A stretch of DNA of 64,000 bases from Marinisporobacter balticus (GTDB lineage Bacteria > Bacillota > Clostridia > Peptostreptococcales > Thermotaleaceae). The stretch lies in contig NZ_SLWV01000022.1 of the NCBI RefSeq assembly GCF_004345705.1, forward strand, positions 6,007 through 70,006. The letters run 5' to 3'. Positions 52,111 through 59,934 of this stretch are shown piece after piece. Within the stretch, counting starts at the first letter, position 1. Each line of letters starts with the position of its first letter. The notes under the pieces are model-generated. The model searched no databases and was not told the origin of the DNA. It saw only the letters and a list, made by a program, of their open reading frames with translations. A program made the translations under genes and the position numbers.

Positions 52111-52139
52111 ATATTAACATAGGTATATAGGTATGTCAA
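52111..52139 (-). promoter_or_regulatory. Promoter of the lysine riboswitch/lysC
   Basis: TTGACA (minus, 52134-52139), a 17-bp spacer, then TAATAT (52111-52116). The predicted start near 52104 is 25-30 nt before the aptamer. Confidence 0.75.
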
Positions 52140-52283
52140 TCTATTATAAAAGGAATATTTATCCTGTTAATGAATAAATATTCTTTTATCTATATTTCGA
52201 TTTTTCTCCGCTTTGCAATATCATCATTTCAGCTTTGCATTTTTATAAATTTTTTCTACATTTTAACAATTCTGGTTATTTGC

Positions 52284-52313
52284 TTGATCACGCTACAATT
52301 CTTGTGATATAAT
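52284..52313 (+). promoter_or_regulatory. Promoter of the NhaC-type antiporter gene
   Basis: TTGATC (52284-52289), an 18-bp spacer, then TATAAT (52308-52313) preceded by TGA, an extended -10. It is 78 bp upstream of the ATG. Confidence 0.65.
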
Positions 52314-52390
52314 GCTTATAGTTTGATAAATTTTTTTATTATTTTTATGTTCTTTCTGTTTTGCAAAAATTTATTAAAGGGGGAAATTGA

Positions 52391-53797
52391 ATGGACTCAT
52401 CAAATGCAAGAAAAATCAGTTTTGGAGAAGCGCTAATTGTCATCGCCTTTTTAGTAGTATCACTCGTTAGCACATTAAAGTATTTCGAAGGGGATCCTCA
52501 CATGGCAATTATTGCAACAACTGTATTTGCAAGTTTAGTTGCCATAAGAGCTGGCTATTCATGGAGCTTCATTGAAGAAGGTATTATTGAAACGATCAAA
52601 ATGGCTATGCAATCTGTTTTAATTCTTATGGTGGTTGGTTGTATCATCGGTACTTGGATTTTAGCAGGGGTTGTTCCTACAATGATTTATTATGGTTTAA
52701 AAATTATCTCTCCAGGTATCTTCTTAATCGCAACTTGTGTCATCTGTGCGATTGTATCTCTTGCAACAGGAAGTTCATGGACTACTGCTGGTACAATAGG
52801 TATTGCGCTATTAGGTGTAGGCGCTGGTCTTGGTATTCCAGCACCCATCGTTGCAGGTGCAATCATCTCTGGCGCATACTTCGGTGATAAAATGTCACCG
52901 CTTTCTGACACAACAAACCTAGCACCTGCTATGGCTGGCTCGAATCTTTTTGATCATATCAAGCACATGGTTTATACGACAGGTCCTAGTTTAATTATCT
53001 CTTGTGTATTATTTGGAATCTTAGGGTTTAAATATGCTGGCAAAGAACTTGATGTTGCTCTAATCAATTCATTTTTAGACACGCTTAGTGCGAACTTTAC
53101 TATTAATCCGTTATTATTACTCCCACCGGTTTTAGTTATTGCAATGGTAATCTTTAAAGTGCCTGCGCTTCCTGGACTTATTGGTGGAACAATATTAGGT
53201 GGTTTATTTGCGTTCATATTCCAAGGTGCAGGTATGACTGAAATTATCCATGCTGCTCACTATGGATTTGAAGCATCAACAGGCGTAGAAGCAATCGACA
53301 GCTTATTATCTCGTGGTGGACTCGATAGTATGATGTGGACTGTATCATTAATTTTACTCGCGATGTCTATGGGCGGAACCTTGGAGAAAACAGGTATCCT
53401 TCATGCAATTGTTGAACAATTATTAAAATTAGCAGCTAGTACAGGTTCTCTCGTATTTATCACATTTGTAACTTGTATTTTCTGTAACCTTACAACAGGG
53501 GACCAATATTTATCAATCGTTGTTCCTGGTAGAATGTTTAAAGATGCATACGATGAGAAAGGTTTACATCCAAAGAATCTTTCTAGATGTCTTGAAGACT
53601 TTGGAACCATCACTTCACCTTTCATTCCTTGGAATACTTGTGGTAACTTTATGTATACCACATTAGGCATTCATCCATTCGCATACGCACCCTATGCATT
53701 CCTCAATTGGCTTAACCCACTTGTATCCATTTTCTATGGTTATACAGGGATTACAATGGAGAAGCTTCCATCTACAGAAAAAGGAAAAATCGCATAA
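52391..53797 (+). CDS. NhaC-family Na+/H+ antiporter
   Basis: 468-residue membrane protein with about 11 helices. Conserved stretches: SWSFIEEGIIETIKMAMQSVLILMVVG, SLATGSSWTTAGTIGIALLGVGAGLGIPAPIVAGAIISGAYFGDKMSPLSDTTNLAP (split by helix breaks; the DKMSPLSDTT motif is diagnostic), and TGDQYLSIVVPGRMF. It may exchange Na+ for H+; some family members (LysW) are predicted lysine transporters, and the divergent neighbour here is lysine-controlled lysC. This copy has no riboswitch of its own. Ribosome binding site GGGGGAAA. Confidence 0.9.
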   Translation: MDSSNARKISFGEALIVIAFLVVSLVSTLKYFEGDPHMAIIATTVFASLVAIRAGYSWSFIEEGIIETIKMAMQSVLILMVVGCIIGTWILAGVVPTMIYYGLKIISPGIFLIATCVICAIVSLATGSSWTTAGTIGIALLGVGAGLGIPAPIVAGAIISGAYFGDKMSPLSDTTNLAPAMAGSNLFDHIKHMVYTTGPSLIISCVLFGILGFKYAGKELDVALINSFLDTLSANFTINPLLLLPPVLVIAMVIFKVPALPGLIGGTILGGLFAFIFQGAGMTEIIHAAHYGFEASTGVEAIDSLLSRGGLDSMMWTVSLILLAMSMGGTLEKTGILHAIVEQLLKLAASTGSLVFITFVTCIFCNLTTGDQYLSIVVPGRMFKDAYDEKGLHPKNLSRCLEDFGTITSPFIPWNTCGNFMYTTLGIHPFAYAPYAFLNWLNPLVSIFYGYTGITMEKLPSTEKGKIA

Positions 53798-53804
53798 TCT
53801 ATTC

Positions 53805-53840
53805 AAATCCTTTCTCAAATTTATTGAGAAGGGATTTTTT
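53805..53840 (+). terminator. Terminator after the antiporter gene
   Basis: AAATCCTTTCTCAA pairs with TTGAGAAGGGATTT (one G-U pair), followed by six T. Confidence 0.88.
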
Positions 53841-53921
53841 ATATAATTTTATATTTTTAGGCATAATATTCATTCCTAAAAATATTAATTTAATAAACAC
53901 ATATTTTAGGAGGAAATCTTT

Positions 53922-54398
53922 ATGAATCTATTAAACAAAGTAAAACAAGGAATGCTTGACCGTACAAAAGCCATCAAAGAAATTTCTTCAGATGTTACAG
54001 AATTAACAAAGGCAAAAATAGCGCTATCGAAAGATTTGGGAAGAGTAGATGAACTCTATTATATCTTAGGTAAAGAGTTGTATACAGCTTATGAAGAAAA
54101 TCCTACCATGGATTTAGCACAAAATGTGTCCTCTGCTGTCATCGAATTAGAAAGTACATTAGAAAGAATAAACGAATATGGACTAAAAATTGAATCTTTA
54201 AAAGGGATTATTAAATGTAGTAATTGCGACCATGAAGTTGATGTAGATGCAAAATACTGTTCTAATTGTGGCAATAAGATAGCGGCTGTATTATTGAAAA
54301 AAATACCTACTGAAGTGCCTGTCGAAACCCCAATACCTGAAGAAAGTACACCTCCTATCTGTGAAGAAAATGTGGATCAAGTTCAAAAACCTGAGTAA
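53922..54398 (+). CDS. Zinc-ribbon protein of unknown function
   Basis: 158 residues. The N-terminal 100 are helical and probably coiled-coil (KEISSDVTELTKAKIALSKDLGRVDELYYILGK). Next comes a zinc ribbon (about 107-130) with two CxxC knuckles, CSNC and CSNC, and a Pro/Glu-rich tail (PTEVPVETPIPEESTPP). Similar proteins are annotated only as zinc-ribbon domain proteins. AGGAGG lies 8 nt before the ATG. It is a single gene between terminators. Confidence 0.85.
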   Translation: MNLLNKVKQGMLDRTKAIKEISSDVTELTKAKIALSKDLGRVDELYYILGKELYTAYEENPTMDLAQNVSSAVIELESTLERINEYGLKIESLKGIIKCSNCDHEVDVDAKYCSNCGNKIAAVLLKKIPTEVPVETPIPEESTPPICEENVDQVQKPE

Positions 54399-54415
54399 AT
54401 TCTACTCAGGTTTTT
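54386..54415 (+). terminator. Terminator after the zinc-ribbon gene
   Basis: AAACCTGAGTA-N5-TACTCAGGTTTTT, perfect 11-bp stem overlapping the stop codon. Confidence 0.92.
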
Positions 54416-54426
54416 CTCTAATGGAT

Positions 54427-54597
54427 CTATATTTCCTTCTTTGCTTTTTCAATTTCAAAATCTATATAAATAATCTCTTCGTTTATACTTCTCCTTTCTT
54501 GCTTTTCTTTTTCTGTTAAATCATTTTTTAGTACGATAGCAGCATATTTATCTATCAATTCATCTCTTTTTTCCATTAACCTTTCGACATATTCCAT
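54427..54597 (-). CDS. Small coiled-coil protein of unknown function
   Basis: 56-residue, highly charged helical protein (MEYVERLMEKRDELIDKYAAIV ... EIEKAKKEI). The ATG at 54597 has a perfect AAGGAGG 10-11 nt upstream, which supports real translation; the longer frame starts inside that region. It is not recognised; the Spo0E motif SQELD is absent. It is convergent with the zinc-ribbon gene. Confidence 0.65.
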   Translation of the reverse strand: MEYVERLMEKRDELIDKYAAIVLKNDLTEKEKQERRSINEEIIYIDFEIEKAKKEI

Positions 54598-54907
54598 AAA
54601 TACAAGCCTCCTTTTCAAAGCTATTGGTTATTATTTTATCATTCTTTATTTTTCGACCTTATTTTACACTTATATTATACCTTATTTCCGTCATTTGCAA
54701 GGAATATTTAGAATTTTTTATTTCTATAAAGAAGTTTTGAAATTCCATGTATTTTCTCTTATTTACATCCTTTTTATAAAATTGTATGATAGTTATATAT
54801 TACAATTATATTTATAAATAAGAGAAAATGCAGGAAAGTAAGTGTTAAAAATTTATCTTTTAATGATATGTCAATATATAAAAATTAGAAAAGAGAGGCC
54901 TTGTAAG

Positions 54908-55020
54908 AACGTTCCATTATTACCAATAGGAGGGGATTTCGAAATGGATATAGAAGATGCTGTCATGCTGTGGCATTTATACAGCCTGAAAAAGTAATCG
55001 CTATGCATTATAAGAAAAAT
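54908..55020 (+). pseudogene. Remnant of an MBL-fold (UPF0173-like) metal-dependent hydrolase
   Basis: Frame one reads NVPLLPIGGDFEMDIEDAVM, and after a shift the next frame reads AVAFIQPEKVIAMHYKKN. Joined, this matches the C-terminal part of UPF0173 metallo-beta-lactamase-fold hydrolases, including the metal-ligand His in MHY. The join needs one base inserted near 54967 (a deletion in the gene). Nothing upstream in 54619-54907 continues the protein, so only about 37 codons survive. The end is overlapped by the tpx terminator. Confidence 0.7.
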
Positions 55021-55048
55021 GCCCACCAAATAATGGGCATTTTTCTTA
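55011..55048 (-). terminator. Terminator after tpx
   Basis: TAAGAAAAATGCCCA and TGGGCATTTTTCTTA form a perfect 15-bp stem whose base is A/T-rich on both sides. Confidence 0.9.
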
Positions 55049-55561
55049 TAATAATTTCTTCACTTCTTCCATAGCCTTATCATAATCAGGATGTTGCGTT
55101 ACTTCTGTGAGATACTCTACATAGGTAACCTTATTTTCTTTATCTAAAATTACTATACCTCTGCTTAAAAGCCTCAGTTCTTCAATCACAAATCCATAAT
55201 TTAAACCAAAAGATAAATCTTTATGGTCTGAAAGAGTGATCACTGCATCAATCCCTTTCGCACTACAAAATCTTTTTTGTGCAAAGGGTAGATCTACACT
55301 GATCGTTAGTATTGCTACATCACCTAAAGAAGCTGCTTCTTGATTGAAGTGGGTAGTTTGAAACTCACATACTCCTGTATCAAGAGACGGCACTACACTA
55401 ATAATTTTTACTTTATCCCCTGCATCCTTTAATGAAAAAAACTTCATATCATTTTTGATCACTGTAAAATCTGGCGCTACATCTCCAACTTTTATTTCTC
55501 TTCCTAATAATGTAACCGCATTTCCTGCCATTGTAACGATTCCTGTTCTTTTCTCTACCAT
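55046..55561 (-). CDS. tpx: Thiol peroxidase (atypical 2-Cys peroxiredoxin)
   Basis: Reduces peroxides with electrons from thioredoxin. It is 171 residues; the active site SLDTGVCEFQTTHFN has the peroxidatic Cys65, and FAQKRFCSAKGI has the resolving Cys99, the Tpx arrangement. GAGAGGAG lies ahead of the ATG. It stands alone with its own terminator. Confidence 0.95.
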   Translation of the reverse strand: MVEKRTGIVTMAGNAVTLLGREIKVGDVAPDFTVIKNDMKFFSLKDAGDKVKIISVVPSLDTGVCEFQTTHFNQEAASLGDVAILTISVDLPFAQKRFCSAKGIDAVITLSDHKDLSFGLNYGFVIEELRLLSRGIVILDKENKVTYVEYLTEVTQHPDYDKAMEEVKKLL

Positions 55562-55747
55562 AATAATCTCCTCTCAAACAATTTCTACATATAAAATACC
55601 CAACTTTAAATAAAAAACTCAATTATTTATCACTTTCATTAAAATAATTCTTCATTCAAAAAAGTTTTTTTTAGAAAACTTAAATTTCCATTGACAGTTT
55701 CCATGTCTATCATTTATAATTAATTTCAATTACAACTGCATATTTTC

Positions 55748-55856
55748 TATCCAGAGTGGTGGAGGGACTGGCCCTGTGAAACCCAGCAACCGGCATTTAA
55801 AATGTACTCGGTGCTAAATCCTGCAGAATTTTATTCTGAAAGATGGAATCGTTTGT
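55748..55856 (+). ncRNA. SAM-I riboswitch (S-box)
   Basis: Conserved S-box blocks in order: TATCCAGAGTGGTGGAGGGA, CTGGCCCTGTGAAACCCAGC, AACCGGCA, CGGTGCTAAATCCTGCAG, and AGATGG. The spacing fits the P1-P4 layout. It is followed by a terminator and then metQ. SAM binding is expected to stop transcription. Confidence 0.95.
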
Positions 55857-55859
55857 TTT

Positions 55860-55892
55860 CAAAACCTTTCTATAACTCAGAAAGGCTTTTTT
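55860..55892 (+). terminator. Expression-platform terminator of the SAM riboswitch
   Basis: CCTTTCT-N7-AGAAAGG (55864-55884) followed by CTTTTTT. Confidence 0.88.
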
Positions 55893-55963
55893 ATTTTTAT
55901 AAGGCGCCTTTATAGAAATAAAAAATTCGCATGTAGCTAATACCATATACGAATTTCTCCAAC

Positions 55964-55993
55964 GAAATATCAAAACATTCTATTTGATATTTC
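55964..55993 (+). other. Perfect hairpin between the SAM riboswitch and metQ
   Basis: GAAATATCAAA-N8-TTTGATATTTC, perfect 11-bp arms, 40 nt before the metQ ATG and downstream of the riboswitch terminator. No U-tract follows directly. It may protect the mRNA 5' end or serve as an operator. Confidence 0.5.
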
Positions 55994-56033
55994 TGTTGCT
56001 CAAATTTTTTAAAAAAGAGAGGGGTTATTTTTC

Positions 56034-56837
56034 ATGAAAAAATTTCTATTTGTTTTTTTATCCATTCTATTTACTTTTACTTTCATCACAGGATGTACTT
56101 CTAAAGAAAACGTAAAAGATACACCACTAAAAGTAGGCGTTACAGCGGGTCCCCATGAACAAATTGTAGAAAAAGTTAAAGAACTTTCCAAAGAAAAAGG
56201 ATTAGACGTTGAAATTGTTTCTTTTAATGATTATACACAACCAAATGTTCAAGTATTTGAAAAGCAAATCGATATCAATAGTTTTCAACATACCCCTTAT
56301 TTAAGTAAATTTAATGAGGATCATAAGATGGATTTGGTCAATGTAGCATCCACGGTTAATTTCCCTATGGGTATTTATTCTAACCAATTGAAATCTCTTG
56401 ATGAATTAAAAGAAGGCGATAAGATTTCTTTACCCAATGACCCGACTAATGAAGCACGTGCACTCATTCTTTTACAGTCTGCCAATATCATCAAACTAAA
56501 AGATAGTACTGACTTGAATATGACTATAGCAGATATTGTTGACAACCCTAAAAATATTGAATTTATAGAACTTGATGCACCAATGGTTGCCCATTCTCTC
56601 CCAGATGTATCCGTTGCTGCAATCAATACCAACTATGCGATGCAGGCGGGCTTCAATCCTGTTAAAGATTCTATATTTATAGAATCAAAAGATTCTCCTT
56701 GGGTAAACATTATTGCTGCAAGACCTGATAACAAGGATTCCGAAAAAGTAAAACAATTTATTGCGATTTATCAATCAGAAGCAATCAAAAAATTTATTGA
56801 AGAAACCTTTGATGGATCTGTCGTTTCTGGATTCTAA
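56034..56837 (+). CDS. metQ: MetQ/NlpA-family methionine-binding lipoprotein
   Basis: Binding protein for D/L-methionine uptake, 267 residues. The signal ends with lipobox ITGC (Cys about 21). The mature part has LKVGVTAGPHEQIVEKVKEL, FNDYTQPNVQVFEKQIDINSFQHTPYL and ALPNDPTNEARALILLQ-like NlpA signatures. It is behind a SAM-I riboswitch, which fits methionine import. No metN or metI genes follow, so its permease and ATPase must be elsewhere. Confidence 0.93.
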   Translation: MKKFLFVFLSILFTFTFITGCTSKENVKDTPLKVGVTAGPHEQIVEKVKELSKEKGLDVEIVSFNDYTQPNVQVFEKQIDINSFQHTPYLSKFNEDHKMDLVNVASTVNFPMGIYSNQLKSLDELKEGDKISLPNDPTNEARALILLQSANIIKLKDSTDLNMTIADIVDNPKNIEFIELDAPMVAHSLPDVSVAAINTNYAMQAGFNPVKDSIFIESKDSPWVNIIAARPDNKDSEKVKQFIAIYQSEAIKKFIEETFDGSVVSGF

Positions 56838-56841
56838 TAAA

Positions 56842-56870
56842 AACTTCATAAACACCCATGAAGTTATTTG
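56842..56870 (+). terminator. Terminator after metQ
   Basis: AACTTCAT-N8-ATGAAGTT followed by ATTTGTAT, a weak U-tract. Confidence 0.7.
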
Positions 56871-56931
56871 TATAATAGCACCTTTTGGTATATAATAATT
56901 CTAAGTATGTATTTTACAGAGGAGTGTTGAA

Positions 56932-58005
56932 ATGAATATACCTGAATTAAAAATAGGGGATCTAATTGCTAAGGTTCCTATTGTACAAGGCGGCATGGGT
57001 GTTGGCATCTCTTTATCGCGCTTAGCTGCAGCTGTAGCAAATTGTGGTGCCATTGGCGTAATTTCCGGTGTTGAACCCGGTTTCAACTTAGAAAATTATT
57101 GTAAAGATAAATTTCAAGCAAATATGGATGGTTTAGCCTACCACATTCAAAAGGCAAAAGAACTTGCTCCGAATGGAATCATCGGTGTAAATATTATGAC
57201 GGCCCTTACTAATTTCGAAGATATGGTGAAAGTAGCTGTAAAAGAAAAGGTAGATATTATTTTCGCTGGTGCTGGTATGCCTATGAAGCTACCTAGCCTT
57301 GTAAAAGATTCTTTTACAAAAATAGCCCCTATTGTTTCATCTGGAAAAGTTGCAAAACTTATCTGTAAACAATGGGATCGGAAGCATGACTATTTGCCTG
57401 ATGCCATTGTCGTTGAGGGTCCTGAAGCAGGTGGTCATCTAGGATTTTCTATTGAACAGCTTACTGATACTGAAAATTTTTCTCTTGCAAATATCGTAAA
57501 AGAAGTATTAGAAGCCATTAAGCCTTTTGAAGAAAAATATAATAGAAAAATTCCTATTATTGCAGGAGGCGGTCTTTATGATGGTAAAGACATTGGTGAA
57601 ATTTTAAGCGCTGGCGCTTCAGGTGTACAAATGGCTACGCGATTTGTAGCTACCCATGAATGTGATGCTTCAGATGCATTTAAACAAACCTATATTGATG
57701 CACAAGAAGAAGATATTATGATCATCAAAAGTCCTGTAGGAATGCCTGGCAGAGCCATTAGAAACGCCTTTGTAGAAAGAGTCTATAAGTATGGTAAACC
57801 TAAAGGTATAAAATGTGTAAATTGCTTAAAACCATGTAATCCAAAGGAAACCCTCTATTGTATCGCTGATGCACTCATTCAGGCACAAAGAGGGAATCTT
57901 GAAAAAGGCTTTGCTTTTGCAGGATCAAAGGTTCATAAGATCCATGAAATTAAATCCGTAAAAGAAGTGATCACTGAATTGATAGACGGGTTAAAAAAAT
58001 ATTAA
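56932..58005 (+). CDS. Nitronate monooxygenase/2-nitropropane dioxygenase-family flavoprotein
   Basis: 357-residue FMN-binding TIM-barrel enzyme. Motifs: VPIVQGGMGVGISLSRLAAAVA at the N-terminus, VEGPEAGGHLGF in the middle (candidate catalytic His) and IIAGGGLYDGKDI with AGASGVQMATRFVAT for FMN phosphate binding. A Cys cluster, GIKCVNCLKPCNPKETLYC, near residue 300 is unusual for plain nitronate monooxygenase and could bind metal. FabK-type enoyl reductase is an alternative. AGAGGAG lies 8-9 nt before the ATG. Confidence 0.85.
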   Translation: MNIPELKIGDLIAKVPIVQGGMGVGISLSRLAAAVANCGAIGVISGVEPGFNLENYCKDKFQANMDGLAYHIQKAKELAPNGIIGVNIMTALTNFEDMVKVAVKEKVDIIFAGAGMPMKLPSLVKDSFTKIAPIVSSGKVAKLICKQWDRKHDYLPDAIVVEGPEAGGHLGFSIEQLTDTENFSLANIVKEVLEAIKPFEEKYNRKIPIIAGGGLYDGKDIGEILSAGASGVQMATRFVATHECDASDAFKQTYIDAQEEDIMIIKSPVGMPGRAIRNAFVERVYKYGKPKGIKCVNCLKPCNPKETLYCIADALIQAQRGNLEKGFAFAGSKVHKIHEIKSVKEVITELIDGLKKY

Positions 58006-58012
58006 TGCCATA

Positions 58013-58040
58013 AAGAGAAGCTTTCAAGCTTCTCTTTTTT
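58013..58040 (+). terminator. Terminator after the flavoprotein gene
   Basis: AAGAGAAGCTT-TC-AAGCTTCTCTT followed by six T; perfect 11-bp arms. Confidence 0.92.
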
Positions 58041-58121
58041 ATATGAATTTTTCAATTGACTTTTTCAAAGAAGTATGTTGCAATGTATTTATGCGTATAA
58101 ATATTTTATGAGGTGATAAGA

Positions 58122-58805
58122 ATGAGCAGAATTGGAGATCGCATCAAAGAAGAGCGACTAAAAAAGGGATTTTCTCCAAAACAGTTGGCAAGAAAATGTG
58201 GTATCGGGGAATCTTATATTTTAGATATTGAGAGCGGCAAAAAGATTATCAACGAAATACAATTAAACCAATTATCAAAAATCTTAGGAAAAAATTTAGA
58301 TGAAGATATCAGTTTAGAACCTGAAGAAAAAAAAGAAGTTATAAAAAAATCCGAAAAAATAGAAGTTTCACAAATAAGAAAAACTGTTACCCCCCTAAGT
58401 CAGTGGGAAGATGCATTGTCTAATATCATCAAAAAAGTGCCTATATATGATATGGAAATGAAACAAATTAAGGGCCACAAAGCTTTCCCCATTATTGATA
58501 AAAAAGTAGATGGTTTTCATCCTGAAAAATTGATCTATGTAGAAATCCCTAATGAAAATTTAAGTGGCTTTCGAATTTGTAAGGGAGATAAAATATTTAT
58601 TTATTTAAATCAAGAATTGGTAAACAATTCATTCTCTTTGATTGAATATGAAGGAAAGAAAAAGGTTATGAAAGTAAAGAGAATAGAAGGAAATAAAGTT
58701 GAACTAATTTCTTATCATCATGAAATGAAAAGTATTACAAAATCTATAAAAGATGTGAAAATAATCGGTAGAGGCTTATGTGTTGAAATGGCACTAAAAC
58801 ATTAA
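58122..58805 (+). CDS. XRE-family transcriptional regulator with S24-like C-terminal domain
   Basis: 227 residues. The N-terminal helix-turn-helix (about 3-58: GDRIKEERLKKGFSPKQLARKCG, GESYILDIESGKK) is of the Cro/C1 type. After a Lys/Glu-rich linker, the C-terminal half (ISLSGFRICKGDKIFIYLN, LIEYEGKKKVMKVKRIEGN) resembles the beta-rich S24/LexA fold, but no Ser-Lys dyad is evident. The ATG at 58122 follows AGGTGATAAG. A TTGACT-N17-TGCAAT promoter lies about 60 bp upstream. Target genes are unknown. Confidence 0.85.
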   Translation: MSRIGDRIKEERLKKGFSPKQLARKCGIGESYILDIESGKKIINEIQLNQLSKILGKNLDEDISLEPEEKKEVIKKSEKIEVSQIRKTVTPLSQWEDALSNIIKKVPIYDMEMKQIKGHKAFPIIDKKVDGFHPEKLIYVEIPNENLSGFRICKGDKIFIYLNQELVNNSFSLIEYEGKKKVMKVKRIEGNKVELISYHHEMKSITKSIKDVKIIGRGLCVEMALKH

Positions 58806-58840
58806 AATGATAAACCAGCAAAATGCTGGTTCATTATTTT
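58805..58840. terminator. Bidirectional terminator between the XRE and EamA genes
   Basis: AACCAGCA-AAA-TGCTGGTT with further AATGA/TCATT pairing, and A/T-rich flanks on both sides, between convergent genes. Confidence 0.88.
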
Positions 58841-58853
58841 ATAAACTTCTTTT

Positions 58854-59747
58854 TTACGAAAAAATTTTATCTATCCTTTTTTCAGGAATTTGCAACATAA
58901 ATATTGCTGATAAAATAAGGATTCCTCCTAAAATTATAGATGTAGTTAATCTTTCTCCTATAACAAAGAATCCTGTCAAGCATGCAACAGCTGGTTCAAA
59001 TGTACTAATAATGACCGAAGTACTAGGTCCTATTATCTGAACCCCTTTACAAAATGCAATTGTAGCAAATACAGTACAAAATATTGCTAAGAAAATAATA
59101 TAGCCCCAACTTTTAGTCGTTGTAGGAATGATAATATTATGAAAAATAATACCCTGTATCAAATAGGCAACTAAACATGAAAATGATATATAACCCGATA
59201 CAGCTACAGAATGCATGGCTTTTGTTTTCCTTTCATCTAATCCTAGTGCATAAAAAGAATAGCAAATAGCAGCAAGCAAACTAAGCATTATCCCCATCAT
59301 ATTGATATGCATATCTTCACTCCAAACAACACATCCCATTCCTGTAGTCGAAAGAATAAGTGCAAAAATTTTCCTTGCGTCTTTTCCTGTCTTTAATATA
59401 AATATTTCATAAGATGAAATCATTGCTGGATGGGTGAATAATATAATTGTAGCTAATGATCCTGAAATATACGTATAGGCTACCCCTATAAAGAAAGCTG
59501 TCCCTAAAAAACCAATGCCTCCTAATACAAATAAGTATAAAAAGTGTCCCGTTGTAGTTTTATATGGGACCTTTCTTACAAAAATATAGATCCATATAAT
59601 AACCGTTGCTATAAAAAATCGAAAAAAAAGTATACTAGAAACATTTAACCCTTCTTGAAAAGATAATTGAAATAACATGGGTATGCTTCCATAAGCAAAT
59701 GTAGATAATATTACAAGTAAGGATCCCTTCAATAAATTATTTTTCAA
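58854..59747 (-). CDS. EamA/DMT-family transporter
   Basis: 297-residue membrane protein with ten helices in two EamA repeats (about 8-140 and 150-290). The first helix contains LLVILSTFAYGSIPMLFQL. The family exports amino acids and other metabolites; the substrate cannot be told from sequence. The start is TTG at 59747 with only a weak ribosome binding site. Confidence 0.88.
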   Translation of the reverse strand: MKNNLLKGSLLVILSTFAYGSIPMLFQLSFQEGLNVSSILFFRFFIATVIIWIYIFVRKVPYKTTTGHFLYLFVLGGIGFLGTAFFIGVAYTYISGSLATIILFTHPAMISSYEIFILKTGKDARKIFALILSTTGMGCVVWSEDMHINMMGIMLSLLAAICYSFYALGLDERKTKAMHSVAVSGYISFSCLVAYLIQGIIFHNIIIPTTTKSWGYIIFLAIFCTVFATIAFCKGVQIIGPSTSVIISTFEPAVACLTGFFVIGERLTTSIILGGILILSAIFMLQIPEKRIDKIFS

Positions 59748-59934
59748 TTGCTATCACTCACTTTCTTCCATCTGTCACCAAAGAAATTATATCATATATC
59801 CTATTCTTTTAGACATAAGAAAAAATATCTTCACAATATTATTGATTTATTTTTTTCTTATCTCTAAACAAATCTATCAATTTTGCGTATAATAACAATA
59901 TAGTTTATTTTTGTTGGAAAGGAGGATACATAAA

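Noticed and set aside
54930..54996. 17-codon plus-strand ORF with a good-looking AGGAGG
   Set aside because: The AGGAGG is part of the GGD codons of the MBL-fold remnant; the frame ends soon after the frameshift. Explained as a pseudogene.
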